A stretch of DNA of 53,382 bases from Flavobacteriales bacterium (GTDB lineage: Bacteria; Bacteroidota; Bacteroidia; Flavobacteriales_C; GCA-002722245). Where the stretch lies: NCBI GenBank assembly GCA_002722245.1, contig PBLA01000016.1, forward strand, positions 1-53,382, given 5' to 3'. Below, in pieces: positions 30,001-38,282 of the stretch; positions within the stretch are counted from its first letter, which is position 1; each line of letters starts with the position of its first letter. The notes beneath the pieces are model-generated. The model did no database searches and was not told the DNA's origin. It worked only from the letters and a program-made list of their open reading frames with translations. A program made the position numbers and the translations under genes.

Positions 30001-31033
30001 AACCCGTAGGTGTAATGGTATAATTAAAAACACCTGATGAGCTTGGCGTTCCACTGATGGTTATTTGATTACCAGCATAAATGGCTGAAACCCCAGGAGG
30101 CAAACCCACTGAGGAAGTTATCCCTGATACACCGCTAGTCGTATGCGTAATATCCGTCATTACTGTATTAATACATACACTAGGTGAACTAGAAGCTGAG
30201 CCAACACTACACGAAACAACCGCTGAACACGAAGTTAAATCTAACGGATTGCCCGGCATAGGTAAAGCTCCTGCCGTACATGCATTATTATCCCATTGTG
30301 ATCCATTGTTACATATTATTCGAGCTGGACTACATGCAGGATTAACGTTGGGAGACCCCCAACCAATTGTTCCTGTTCCTCGAACCTTGGAATCATTCAA
30401 CACATTTAAAGTTCCTGTTACCCTCACATCTCCTGTGATAATTGCACCACCACTTCCCCACACAGACATATCACCAGGTACAGTAACATCTCCATCTAAA
30501 GTCGCTATACCATCTGCATTTATTGAAAGGTTTGTACCTACTGTAAAGGTACCATCGGTATTAAAGGCACCAGGACCTGCTTGAGTCACTGAGCCTGTAA
30601 CATTTGTGGTTCCTAAAAAACTAGCCGAACCATTATTTGTAATACTAATATTACCATTGACTGTTAAATTTCCACTGGAATTAAAGCTTCCTCCCGAGGT
30701 GTATGAAATACTACCATTAATAACTAGTGTCCCACCAGATTCAACTACCAAACGACCATTGTAACCAATCACTAAATTTCCATTCACCGTAAGATGACCG
30801 CCACTTTTTACTGTTAGTATGTTATTGTTAGTAAGGGTAACGCCACCTCTCGTTTTTGTATGTGAAATATTCACATCATGACTTCCATCCCATTTTGTCA
30901 TGTCGGGAACACATCCACAACTCCACCCTCCACTATTTCCCCATGAACTAGAAGAACCATTTGAGTTTATGGCCGCACTTAAAGATGCAGCAGAACCTAG
31001 TAGTATAAAAAATGAAAATAGTTTTTTTTTCAT
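27032..31033 (-). CDS. Giant T9SS type B protein with beta-roll head and Ig-like repeat array
   Basis: 1333 residues. Signal peptide 1-21. Residues about 50-225 form a short-period repeat rich in G, N, S and V (LTVNGNLVIGYNG, LVINGSISYTSGG), like a beta-helix or bactofilin-type roll. Then come three 85-residue putative Ig domains (277-526), the last two nearly identical. About ten Ig-like repeats follow (527 to about 1240) with the LGNDTSICADST / WSWNTGE / DTNGC-NYDT pattern. The C-terminus from about 1250 (MPNVFTPDDDGINETF ... VVNRWGRPVF ... NWDG) is a type B T9SS sorting domain. Likely a surface adhesin or stalk-like protein. Confidence 0.87.
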   Translation of the reverse strand: MKKKLFSFFILLGSAASLSAAINSNGSSSSWGNSGGWSCGCVPDMTKWDGSHDVNISHTKTRGGVTLTNNNILTVKSGGHLTVNGNLVIGYNGRLVVESGGTLVINGSISYTSGGSFNSSGNLTVNGNISITNNGSASFLGTTNVTGSVTQAGPGAFNTDGTFTVGTNLSINADGIATLDGDVTVPGDMSVWGSGGAIITGDVRVTGTLNVLNDSKVRGTGTIGWGSPNVNPACSPARIICNNGSQWDNNACTAGALPMPGNPLDLTSCSAVVSCSVGSASSSPSVCINTVMTDITHTTSGVSGITSSVGLPPGVSAIYAGNQITISGTPSSSGVFNYTITPTGCATTATGTITVTGDRTVAAGSSSPTLCENTALTDITHSTTGVTTILSSAGLPSGLSANYSGNTITISGTPTESGVFNYTITPDGCGSALATGTITVTGDRTVAAGSSSPTLCINTALTDITHSTTGVTTILSSSGLPSGLLADYSGNTITISGTPTESGVFNYTITPDGCGSEEANGTIIINDLPVVNLGNDTSICADSTLVIDVVVGVNWSWNTGETSQQITVDAEGDYDVMVTDGNGCINYDTVNVLVNPLPLVNLGNDTSICADSTITFDAEIGVDWSWNTGEVSKQISVNTAGDFDVVVTDANGCVNYDTVNLIIYALPIVDLGADTSICSNNSIIIGIEGDYEFEWNTLDTGRNILVFLANDYSLRVEDENGCVNYDTITIGVYDLPVVNIGEDTSICSGDTLEIDAVVGEQWEWSNGLTTQTILLTQAGDYSVTVTDTNGCENNDEMSLSMYELPLIDLGVDTAVCEEDSITLSIYSGASWLWNNGATSSSVTVNLSGDYFASVTDSNGCINYDTIYVSKHTAPVVELGNDTTICREHDFEISAYAPSAVSILWNDGTETFSRMSTGAHEYSITVMDVHGCVNYDTLDIDTFESPVPVINIQDTSICMGDSVGLEVEDVYVFYAWTNTSSTSYSANVHSTNEYVLRVFDNNGCLGSDTAHLEVFDLPHVEIGDSARFCAFKPLILQVPEVYAAYLWNTGNVERLEEIDAVGQYWVDVTDTNGCFNSDSVWIVEGEQIPVDLGEDTTICVGSSLILNASFVHQEIWQSTDTAETYDVGEANVYDVLVIDNEGCFGRDTIEVFVSPLPSVEIIQGDSLPLCEGASEVKTLELLNAEGMDVIWSTGEQQNQIEVDYTGSFTVSRINMFECVGSDTIEVFEFCKPVSLSMPNVFTPDDDGINETFIPLESPNESIEFITSHTTKMNFKVVNRWGRPVFNSSDVLPNWDGVNLETGEECAPGTYYWILEYADLSGGNYQLNGFVQLIR
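29456..30205 (-). repeat. Three tandem 85-residue Ig-like coding repeats
   Basis: Encodes residues 277-526 of the 1333-residue protein. Period is 255 bases (for example the ATTCCGTGGGGGTTCCAC stretch recurs about 255 bases apart, from 29530 and 29785). The two downstream units are almost identical in DNA, while the first has diverged. Confidence 0.8.
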
Positions 31034-31449
31034 TCGTCGCGTATTCGGTTAGTTGCTTGACTATGCTACTTTTAAAGTATCAAAAGAGTTTCTTTATGTT
31101 TGAGAACCAACTTCTAAAACCATTAAATTTTCAAAACTAAAACCAATGGAAAGCGATGTTTACTTTAACCCTAACTATTTGGTATATAACATAATCCAGA
31201 TTTTATTCAACGCACTCAACAAAAAAGAGTTCCATTTCTGAATATTAAATCATTCATTGCTTTCTTTTATTATTGATGATAAATAACACGCTTAAAAATC
31301 TCAATTACAAATACTTTGATGTAGATAAACAATAATTTAATTTAGAATTTCAAACTTAAACTACTGAAAAACAGGATTTAAAAAATCACTGAATTAATTT
31401 TTAAAAAATGAGGCAGAAAGAAATTCTGCCTCACCTAACCAACATGCTT
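31034..31449. other. 416-base intergenic region
   Basis: AT-rich, with no reading frame of coding character on either strand. The left part should hold the promoter of the 1333-residue protein gene, though no exact TAnnTTTG box is evident. The right end holds the terminator listed separately. Confidence 0.6.
31403..31433 (-). terminator. Rho-independent terminator
   Basis: TGAGGCAGAA (31409-31418) pairs perfectly with TTCTGCCTCA (31424-31433) around a five-base loop. On the minus strand it is followed by a U run (A run at 31403-31408). It lies about 16 bases after the stop of the CBM-like T9SS gene. Confidence 0.88.
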
Positions 31450-32280
31450 CTAGTTCTTAACTAACCTAACTACTTGGGAATTACCCCATGAATCTAGAAG
31501 TCTTAAAATGTATATACCCTGTGCTAGGGCAAAAAAATTTAATGCGATGTTGTTCTGTCCTTTCACTCCAGGTTCAGAAATTAATAGAACCTGTTGACCC
31601 CATTCGTTAAAAACAAAAATATTTACATCTCCAGAGTAAGGCAGTGTAAAACCAATAGTTGATTGATCCTCTGAAGGATTAGGAGATATTTTAATACAAA
31701 ATCCACACTCCGATTCATTTTCCGAATTAAAGACGATATCATCAAACGTTTCCGTTGATCCATCATAATCAACTTGAACTAATCGGTAATAACATATTCC
31801 ATTGCATCCCCAGGTATCAATCCATGAATATTTCTTGGGTAAAGATGAATTCCCAGAACCTGCTATTTTAGAAAGCTCTTGCCAATTTTCACCATCTACC
31901 GATTTATAAAGCAAAAAATAATCATTGTTTATTTCTACTAAAGTCTCCCATGTAAGCAAGACACTTCCTCCCGATTTTGATGCTTTAAAATGAACCATTT
32001 CAACCGGCAAAGTGGTGGGTGTACATCCACCTTCGTCATACCACTGATGACCACCCATGCACCATTGACTGCAGCAAATACAACTCGTTGGTGATTGTCC
32101 CGAGGAATTCCAATCATACCGATTTCTGTATATTTTTCCATTAAAATGCACTTGATTATTAGAATGATAGATAGTTGATCCGTTCCAATCAGAAAAACTG
32201 CTGCAATCAGGTTGTGAAAAACCCTTGTTTAGGCAAAAAGCTACTGTAAAAACGAAAAGTAAAAGGGGTGTTTTCATCAT
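31450..32280 (-). CDS. T9SS protein with chitin-binding-like (CBM5/12) N-terminal module
   Basis: 276 residues. Signal peptide 1 to about 22. Residues about 25-60 (FSDWNGSTIYHSNNQVHFNG, KIYRNRYDWNSSG) match the aromatic pattern of carbohydrate-binding family 5/12 modules, followed by a Cys-rich loop (CICCSQWCMGG). A fibronectin-like segment common before sorting domains follows (about 95-185, VLLTWETLVEINNDYF). A type A T9SS sorting domain then ends the protein (ISPNPSEDQSTIGF ... GIYILRLLDSWG). No catalytic domain, so it is probably a chitin-binding surface or helper protein. The chitin link fits the two GH18 genes in the window. Confidence 0.75.
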   Translation of the reverse strand: MMKTPLLLFVFTVAFCLNKGFSQPDCSSFSDWNGSTIYHSNNQVHFNGKIYRNRYDWNSSGQSPTSCICCSQWCMGGHQWYDEGGCTPTTLPVEMVHFKASKSGGSVLLTWETLVEINNDYFLLYKSVDGENWQELSKIAGSGNSSLPKKYSWIDTWGCNGICYYRLVQVDYDGSTETFDDIVFNSENESECGFCIKISPNPSEDQSTIGFTLPYSGDVNIFVFNEWGQQVLLISEPGVKGQNNIALNFFALAQGIYILRLLDSWGNSQVVRLVKN

Positions 32281-32440
32281 GTCATCAAATCCAGCGCAAA
32301 GATGAACCCGATTTTTAGTAATGAGAAAAACAATTTATGCTTCAAACAACAATTATTTCCGATTAAAATAAACCAAGAACTTAACTTTCAAGGAAATACA
32401 TACGATTAAAACGCGTTTAAAAAACAATATTATCTAGACA

Positions 32441-32458
32441 TGGTCCAAAGCTGGACCA
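32441..32458. terminator. Hairpin downstream of the FAD oxidoreductase gene
   Basis: TGGTCCA (32441-32447) pairs with TGGACCA (32452-32458) around AAGC. It lies 21 bases past the stop of the oxidoreductase gene. There is no U run on the minus strand, so it may be a weak or factor-dependent terminator. Confidence 0.4.
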
Positions 32459-32479
32459 GTATAATTGACACAGAAAATT

Positions 32480-33736
32480 TTAAAAAGAAAATTGCGTAAT
32501 TGTTTCATGAATTGCCTCTGCAGCTAGTTCTCCTGATAACATAGCAGCATTAAGAGAACCATTTAATTGAACATCACCTGCTAAAAATATATTGGAAGTT
32601 AACCGCGTTTCTGATGGAGGTATTTCATTCTGTAAGTTGCTTAAATTAGGAAGCGCTTGTGGAATATGGTACATTTTTAAAAATGTAGTTTGATCAATAC
32701 TACAGTACCTTGAAAGTTCCATTTGCACCTGCTTAATAAGTAGTTCATCCGTTAAAGAAGAAGCACTATTGACAAGCGTAACAGAAAGTAATTCTTCTTT
32801 CAATGGCATTTTATTATCCAGACTTGTATGATAAAAAATATTATTAATTAACGTTTTATTTGATGGAATCAAACCAATCAATGGTTCCTTAATTTTCCTG
32901 GCTGGTGTTTTAAAATATAGTGTTTGACAAGATTTCCAATTCAACGATTCGCCTCTGAGGTTAGACACTAGTGAACTCGCATTAGCAGTGATGATCGTAT
33001 AATCATTTTTCAAAACTTCCCCATTCATAAGCTCTATTTCTCCATCTCTAACCATTTTCACCTTTGTATTTAAGTGTAATGTTGTTGAATTTAAGCCTTT
33101 AAATATTTGTTCAGGTATTGCACCAATACCTTCCCTTGGAATAGCAGCGTTTCCTTCTCCAAACATCTTATAGACAAATTCAAACATTCTGCTTGAGGTA
33201 TTTAAACCGGATTCCAAAAAAATCCCTGTAAAAAACGGGGTGAAAAAATCATCGATCATACCATCTGAAAAACCAAATTCTTTTAGATATTCCAAAGTGG
33301 TTCGCTCTTTGGTTGTGAAAATTTCATCAATCGTTTTTTTCTTTAGGTATTTATTTAATTTTAAAATTTTTAGCTTGTCAGAAAGGTTACCAATGGAAGA
33401 GAACAACGTTGACCATAAAAATGAGCGTTCTCTTAAGGGATCTCCAATCTTTATCCGCTTTTGATCTTTATAAATTAACGCTCCTGGTAAAAATTCTTGA
33501 AGTTGAAGTTTTTGGTAATTCAAATGTTTTCTAGCTTCAGGATAAGCTGTTAACAGAACTTGAAATCCATGATCAAGTCTAAAACCATCAATAAGATCTG
33601 TTTTTACTCTTCCACCAATGGAATCTGATGCTTCAAGAATGATTGGACAAAAACCTTTTTCTTCTAGAGTTTTTGCCGCAACTAAACCACTAACCCCTGC
33701 TCCTATAACAATAACTTTACAATCTTTTACATTCAT
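32480..33736 (-). CDS. FAD-dependent oxidoreductase (amine oxidase / phytoene desaturase-like)
   Basis: 418 residues. The N-terminal Rossmann motif VIVIGAGVSGLVAAKTLEEKG is followed by ILEASDSIGGRVKTD, the flavin-binding GG-R signature of the flavin-containing amine oxidase superfamily. The C-terminal FAD motif is NIFLAGDVQLNGSLNAAMLSGELAAEAI. No signal peptide. It lies 11 bases downstream of the photolyase-like gene and is the third gene of that operon. The substrate cannot be inferred. Homologues are usually labelled NAD(P)/FAD-dependent oxidoreductase or protoporphyrinogen-oxidase-like. Co-transcription with a light-responsive flavoprotein suggests a photoprotective or pigment-related role, which is inference. 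Confidence 0.82.
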   Translation of the reverse strand: MNVKDCKVIVIGAGVSGLVAAKTLEEKGFCPIILEASDSIGGRVKTDLIDGFRLDHGFQVLLTAYPEARKHLNYQKLQLQEFLPGALIYKDQKRIKIGDPLRERSFLWSTLFSSIGNLSDKLKILKLNKYLKKKTIDEIFTTKERTTLEYLKEFGFSDGMIDDFFTPFFTGIFLESGLNTSSRMFEFVYKMFGEGNAAIPREGIGAIPEQIFKGLNSTTLHLNTKVKMVRDGEIELMNGEVLKNDYTIITANASSLVSNLRGESLNWKSCQTLYFKTPARKIKEPLIGLIPSNKTLINNIFYHTSLDNKMPLKEELLSVTLVNSASSLTDELLIKQVQMELSRYCSIDQTTFLKMYHIPQALPNLSNLQNEIPPSETRLTSNIFLAGDVQLNGSLNAAMLSGELAAEAIHETITQFSF

Positions 33737-33747
33737 TATTCACACCC

Positions 33748-35226
33748 TTAAATTGAATTTAGAAATTCCGCTGCATTTTGGATATGCTGGTGTTTTTTTT
33801 CAGTAGGCATTTTATCAAACATTCGAACCAACATTCCCAATCGGGGGTTTGATAGAAAAAATGTCCTTTGTTTATCCATAAAGTGCCAAAATAACCCGTC
33901 CCATGTATGCTGCCAATCCCCTTTTTTGTAATTACTCATTTTCATAATATAATTACTCCCACTAATGTACGGCTTACTGGCCATTAATCCGCCATCAGCA
34001 AACTGACTCATTCCATAAATATTCGTAACCATGACCCAATCATAGGCATCTACGAATAATTCCATAAACCACTTATACACTTCATCTGGATCAAACTCAC
34101 ACAATAACATAAAATTCCCCAAAATCATGAGGCGTTCAATATGATTACAATAGCCTGTTTTTAGTACTTTTTTTATCGTTTCGTCTACTGGTAGAATCCC
34201 TGTCGTTCCATTATAGAATGACGGAGGTATTTTACGTGTAAATGACCAAAAGTTCATTGTTCTTTCTTCTCTCCCTCTGCTTTCATACATCCCTCGAATA
34301 AATTCCCGCCACCCCATAATCTGCCTTACAAATCCTTCAAGGGAATTAATAGGAATATTATTTGATAATCCATATTTGATCGATTTATTAAGTACCTGTT
34401 TAGGCGTTAGTAAACCCACATTCATCATTGGTGTTAATACACTATGATTTAATATGGAAAACTCTTTATGTATAGCATCTTCATACGGACCAAACTCATA
34501 AAATCGATGTTCTAAAAATTGATCCAGCCATTCCTCTGCACTTTTATGACAGGAGGGATATAATGGATTATCCATTATATCACCATAATGATTATTAAAA
34601 TTGCGTAAGGTATACTGATAAGCTTCAGAATAGGTGTCATCTTTCTTGGGTAATACAACATTAGGCGGGATTTTTTTAGCAGGATATTTTTTCCTGTTTT
34701 CCGTATCAAACGTCCATTTCCCCCCCAATGGCTGGTTATTTTCATCAAGTAAAACTGCATTCTTCTTACGCTGTTCAATGTAAAAACTGGTTTGATGATA
34801 TTTTTTTTTACTCTTCTTAAAAAAATCAGCTAGCTCGTTTTTCGTATTGATAAACAACGGTGATTCAAAGCAATTAGACGTCATCCCTTCTTGGATAATT
34901 CCTTTTGAAATTCGTCGTTGTAACCAATCATCTACTGGATCAAGGTATTGGATACAAGTAATACCAAGTTTGCTCATATGCGTGATAAAATGACGAATAT
35001 CAGCAAGTGGATCATCTGCATTTATATAGAAAACCTCCTTATTCTTTGAAGTTAAAAAGGATTCATATTTTTTCATTGAACACCTATGAAAGAGGATTTT
35101 TTGCTTGTGAAATTTATAATGCTTAAAAAATAAAAACTCTTCAATGAGGTAAAACGGTTCATTCGATTTAAGTAATGAAGATTCCTTAAAAAGTTGATGA
35201 GGAAATATTACATTAATTGCTTTCAT
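33748..35226 (-). CDS. Photolyase/cryptochrome of the prokaryotic (6-4)-type group, apparently lacking the Fe-S cysteines
   Basis: 492 residues, the length of the FeS-BCP/PhrB group. It starts with a [13 protein letters not shown] Rossmann domain. The C-terminal FAD domain has the family block [37 protein letters not shown] and [10 protein letters not shown]. In PhrB-type enzymes the next segment carries Cys ligands of a 4Fe-4S cluster (a YCxGC-like motif and one more Cys about 13 residues on). Here it reads [16 protein letters not shown] (about 432-447) with no Cys. The enzyme may therefore work without a cluster. Family role: light-driven repair of pyrimidine (6-4) lesions or blue-light sensing. 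Its ATG overlaps the stop of the DUF2256 gene. Confidence 0.88.
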   Translation of the reverse strand: MKAINVIFPHQLFKESSLLKSNEPFYLIEEFLFFKHYKFHKQKILFHRCSMKKYESFLTSKNKEVFYINADDPLADIRHFITHMSKLGITCIQYLDPVDDWLQRRISKGIIQEGMTSNCFESPLFINTKNELADFFKKSKKKYHQTSFYIEQRKKNAVLLDENNQPLGGKWTFDTENRKKYPAKKIPPNVVLPKKDDTYSEAYQYTLRNFNNHYGDIMDNPLYPSCHKSAEEWLDQFLEHRFYEFGPYEDAIHKEFSILNHSVLTPMMNVGLLTPKQVLNKSIKYGLSNNIPINSLEGFVRQIMGWREFIRGMYESRGREERTMNFWSFTRKIPPSFYNGTTGILPVDETIKKVLKTGYCNHIERLMILGNFMLLCEFDPDEVYKWFMELFVDAYDWVMVTNIYGMSQFADGGLMASKPYISGSNYIMKMSNYKKGDWQHTWDGLFWHFMDKQRTFFLSNPRLGMLVRMFDKMPTEKKHQHIQNAAEFLNSI

Positions 35227-35351
35227 TTACTTCTTCTGCAACGCTCACTACAATATTTAACATTGGACCAATTCTTCAACCATTTTTTGCGCCAATTAAA
35301 TGGCAAACCACAAACAGGACATATTTTAGATGGTAATAGATTCTTTTTCAT
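35223..35351 (-). CDS. DUF2256 family small zinc-ribbon-like protein
   Basis: 42 residues: a lysine-rich start, then [14 protein letters not shown], then [12 protein letters not shown]. The two CxxC/CxxxC pairs and the FNWRKKW core are the signature of DUF2256, a small family often encoded beside photolyase/cryptochrome genes. The four cysteines probably bind zinc. Its TGA stop overlaps the photolyase ATG (ATGA), so translation is coupled. Function is unknown; an assembly or partner role for the photolyase is suggested by linkage only. The basic content would also allow nucleic-acid binding. Confidence 0.88.
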   Translation of the reverse strand: MKKNLLPSKICPVCGLPFNWRKKWLKNWSNVKYCSERCRRSK

Positions 35352-35551
35352 AACGCTATGGATAAGGGGTGAGCATTCTTACTTTATTATACACCAAAAA
35401 GCCACTTTTGTTTAACCAAATTTAAAAAATATTAAACAATATATACAACTCCTCTAACGCGACAAATAAATATTTAATTTCTTTCCAGTATTATTTTGTT
35501 TCCCTCCTATCCCAAAATCAAGTTCCAATTTTCCCAACGCAAAATAAACTG

Positions 35552-35559
35552 TAATTTTG
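35552..35559 (+). promoter_or_regulatory. Candidate Bacteroidota -7 promoter box
   Basis: TAATTTTG fits the TAnnTTTG consensus exactly and lies about 27 bases before the chitinase start codon. No good -33 TTG element is visible at the expected distance. Confidence 0.4.
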
Positions 35560-35586
35560 CTTCACCTAACTTAACAGCACAAAATC

Positions 35587-37608
35587 ATGATGAAAAGACT
35601 AACCATTTTATTATTCCTTTTTATTGGACTTAAAGCAAGTGCACAATTACCAAGCCCTGCCCTTGTTGGATATTGGGAAAACTGGTTTGGAAATTTTGCA
35701 TATTTCTCTGAAATAGATGCAAGATATAATGTGATAATGGTCTCGTTTGCTTCTTATAAAAACAAGAATGACTACGAATTAACCTTTAAACCCGAACCTG
35801 GTAAGTATTGGATGGACAAAGATCTTTTTAAAAATGAAATGGATTCTATTCGTGCAGAAGGTAAAAAAGTACTTATAAGCATTGGTGGTGCAACTTATCC
35901 CATAATGTTGGACTCACTTCCTGAAAAAGAAGGATTTGTTTCCTCTGTAACTGAAATGATTGAAACATGGGGATTTGATGGAATAGATATAGATTTAGAG
36001 GGTTCTTCTCTCCATTTTGATGAAGTAAAAATCGGAGACCTAAATGCTGGCGACAAACGACTAAGGTTTATGGTGGAAGCCATTCAAGAAATCATGGCTA
36101 ATTACTACAGTTCTCACGGAAAAAAATTATTACTCACAATGGCTCCAGAAACCCATTACGTTCAAGGAGGAATGTCCGAAGACTTTGTCATCAACAAACA
36201 CGGAGGTGCCTATTTGCCTATGATTGAGGCGTTAAAAGACAGTATAGATATGCTAAACGTTCAACTCTACAATTCGGGAGCTATGCCAGGAATAGATGGA
36301 AAAAACTATTCACAATCAACACCAGACTTTATTCTCGCCTTAACAGAATCAGTGATTAAAGGCTTTGAAGGAGCAGGAGATTTAGGACTGTTTAGTGGAT
36401 TACCCGCCTCAAAAGTTGGAGTAGGGTTACCATCTTGTGAAGGTTGGGGGTATACTCAACCAAAAGTTTTAGACGCCACAATGAGGTACTTACTCGGTGA
36501 AGGTCCCCAACCTGGAAACTATTCATTAATACAGGAAAACGGGTATCCTGAATTAGCAGGTATGATGACCTGGTCGTTGAACATCGACCAATTCTGCAAC
36601 CATGATCCCAAATCGTTTGTGAACTTATACGATCTTCTTTTCAATAATATTCCATACATCACCATTTCAAATCCAGATAGCATTTTTATCACGGAGGAAA
36701 ACGGTGGGAAAATTAATGTAGAAGTATGGAAAGATGCATTTGTAGATCAACCCAGTAAAGAATTCTTTTTGTTAGAGAACTTACCGAAGGGAGTAGAAAT
36801 GGATTCTATTCATGCATTAAATGATTCTGTTATACAAATAACATTAAAAGGAAATAGTGCTCCAGGCGACGAACAATTTCACATTCATAATATGGCCGTA
36901 AAAGTTTCTGGAGAAGCATTCATAAATAGCCATGATACGTTACACAAAAACTGGGGAGTTACCTTTACATCACCTGGATATTTTATTCCAACGCGAATTC
37001 AAGGGGAACACTATCACATTATGGCTGGTTCAGAAATCAGACCAACATCAGATGATGATGACAATACCAAACTTGGTGGAGGTACAACGGGTGCTTACTC
37101 TGACTACCATATCATTGTTCCCGAAACAAAAAAATACGGTTTCGACTTTCGTTACGCGACTGGTATGCACAACAAAGCTGATTACAGTATTCTTATCGAT
37201 GGCGAAGAGGTTTACAGAGATACTTTAGCTGGAACAGGAGGCTGGGATACTTTTAAAACGATCGGTTTTGATATCCCTCTTACAGAAGGAAAACATACTC
37301 TTCGAATCTATATTAACGCAGGTTGGTACGGTCTTAATTGGTTCGAAATTAAAACAGAAACTAAAAGCATGATTGATTTATCAAAGAATACTTTTGAAAC
37401 ATATCCTAATCCAGCAAATGATTTCATTACATTAAACTGTAATACAGGTCTTATTTCTATTACCAATATGCGTGGGAAATTAATTGCACAATACAATGTG
37501 AAGGAATATGAAACAATAAATATTAACGAATTACCCGTTGGTATTTATCAAATTATTCATAAAAATACATCTGGAGACCTTTCGTTTTCTCGATTTATCA
37601 AAAAATAG
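35587..37608 (+). CDS. Secreted GH18 chitinase with CBM6/35-like module and T9SS sorting domain
   Basis: 673 residues. Signal peptide 1-20 (ending ASAQ). The GH18 barrel (about 24-355) has KVLISIGGATYP (about 94-105) and the full catalytic motif DGIDIDLE with Asp131, Asp134, Asp136 and proton donor Glu138. A later MMTWSLNIDQF strand carries the family Trp. A linker beta domain follows (about 360-475). A CBM6/35-like domain (about 485-600, QGEHYHIMAGSE ... GLNWFEI) and a type A T9SS sorting domain (about 605-673, TYPNPANDFITL ... PVGIYQI) complete it. Secreted endo-acting chitinase. Stop codon one base from the converging rhomboid gene. Confidence 0.92.
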   Translation: MMKRLTILLFLFIGLKASAQLPSPALVGYWENWFGNFAYFSEIDARYNVIMVSFASYKNKNDYELTFKPEPGKYWMDKDLFKNEMDSIRAEGKKVLISIGGATYPIMLDSLPEKEGFVSSVTEMIETWGFDGIDIDLEGSSLHFDEVKIGDLNAGDKRLRFMVEAIQEIMANYYSSHGKKLLLTMAPETHYVQGGMSEDFVINKHGGAYLPMIEALKDSIDMLNVQLYNSGAMPGIDGKNYSQSTPDFILALTESVIKGFEGAGDLGLFSGLPASKVGVGLPSCEGWGYTQPKVLDATMRYLLGEGPQPGNYSLIQENGYPELAGMMTWSLNIDQFCNHDPKSFVNLYDLLFNNIPYITISNPDSIFITEENGGKINVEVWKDAFVDQPSKEFFLLENLPKGVEMDSIHALNDSVIQITLKGNSAPGDEQFHIHNMAVKVSGEAFINSHDTLHKNWGVTFTSPGYFIPTRIQGEHYHIMAGSEIRPTSDDDDNTKLGGGTTGAYSDYHIIVPETKKYGFDFRYATGMHNKADYSILIDGEEVYRDTLAGTGGWDTFKTIGFDIPLTEGKHTLRIYINAGWYGLNWFEIKTETKSMIDLSKNTFETYPNPANDFITLNCNTGLISITNMRGKLIAQYNVKEYETININELPVGIYQIIHKNTSGDLSFSRFIKK

Positions 37609-37609
37609 A

Positions 37610-38161
37610 TTATTGACTATTTTTAAGCTTTCGCGAGAAAAAATAAGACACCAATACCCCACTAACGGCTCCAAATAAGTGACCATCCCAAGAAATACCT
37701 GGTCGGGTAGTAAATGGTGTCATTCCGTAAATTAATCCACTATATGTTGTTGCAAATACAATTGAGATAATAATGGATTTTAACTTTCTTTCCAATAATC
37801 CATTTACAATAAGATAACTGGCTAACCCATATATCACACCACTTGCACCTATGTGATTGGCATCACGTCCAAAACACCACAATAGGATTCCTGAGATCAA
37901 AGTAACACTTACCACAATTTTCCATACCTTATTTTCATAAAAAGCAATAAGTGTAAACAACATCACAATTAGTGGTATGGCATTTGAATTTAAATGTAGA
38001 AGATTTCCATGAAGAAATGGAGCAGTTATTATTCCCAATAAACCTCGCTGACTCCTTGGAATTAAACCAAAAGCATTCAGTTTAATTGGAAAAATCATAT
38101 CTGATATCCATACAGCATAAAGCAAGACAATAATTATGAGGATTGGTTTGAATTTCGACAT
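37610..38161 (-). CDS. Rhomboid-family intramembrane serine protease
   Basis: 183 residues from the ATG at 38161; the frame extends 17 codons upstream, but those residues are hydrophilic and unlike a rhomboid. Five to six transmembrane helices. Catalytic and oxyanion residues are in place: HGNLLHLNSN with Asn58, GASG with nucleophile Ser107, and WDGHLFGAVSG with His161. It cleaves membrane-spanning substrates within the bilayer; the natural substrate is unknown. Homologues are common in Bacteroidota. Divergent from the MerC-like gene, sharing a 121-base promoter region. Confidence 0.92.
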   Translation of the reverse strand: MSKFKPILIIIVLLYAVWISDMIFPIKLNAFGLIPRSQRGLLGIITAPFLHGNLLHLNSNAIPLIVMLFTLIAFYENKVWKIVVSVTLISGILLWCFGRDANHIGASGVIYGLASYLIVNGLLERKLKSIIISIVFATTYSGLIYGMTPFTTRPGISWDGHLFGAVSGVLVSYFFSRKLKNSQ

Positions 38162-38247
38162 ACACCAACTAAGATACGTTAGAGAGTTAAAACTAGAACA
38201 TCTCACGTTCAAAAGAGAGAAGATTATTTCAAGTTAATTAAATAAAT

Positions 38248-38268
38248 TATATTTGCAACACTGTTGCA
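38248..38268 (+). promoter_or_regulatory. -7 box overlapped by a perfect palindromic operator (candidate Zur-type site)
   Basis: TATATTTG at 38248-38255 fits TAnnTTTG. It overlaps a perfect 15-nt inverted repeat, TGCAACA-C-TGTTGCA (38254-38268). The palindrome sits where a bound repressor would block RNA polymerase, 15 bases before the MerC-like start. The downstream gene content (COG0523, FolE) points to a Fur-family zinc regulator, which is inference. Confidence 0.6.
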
Positions 38269-38282
38269 TTTACACTTGCCAA

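Noticed and set aside
29456-30205. Possible CRISPR-like repeat pattern
   Set aside because: The repeats are 255 bases long, adjacent without spacers and in frame with an Ig domain.
30081-30584. 167-codon plus-strand open frame
   Set aside because: Lies antisense within the repetitive Ig/beta-roll part of the 1333-residue T9SS gene; composition is a mirror of the Gly/Thr/Ser-rich sense strand.
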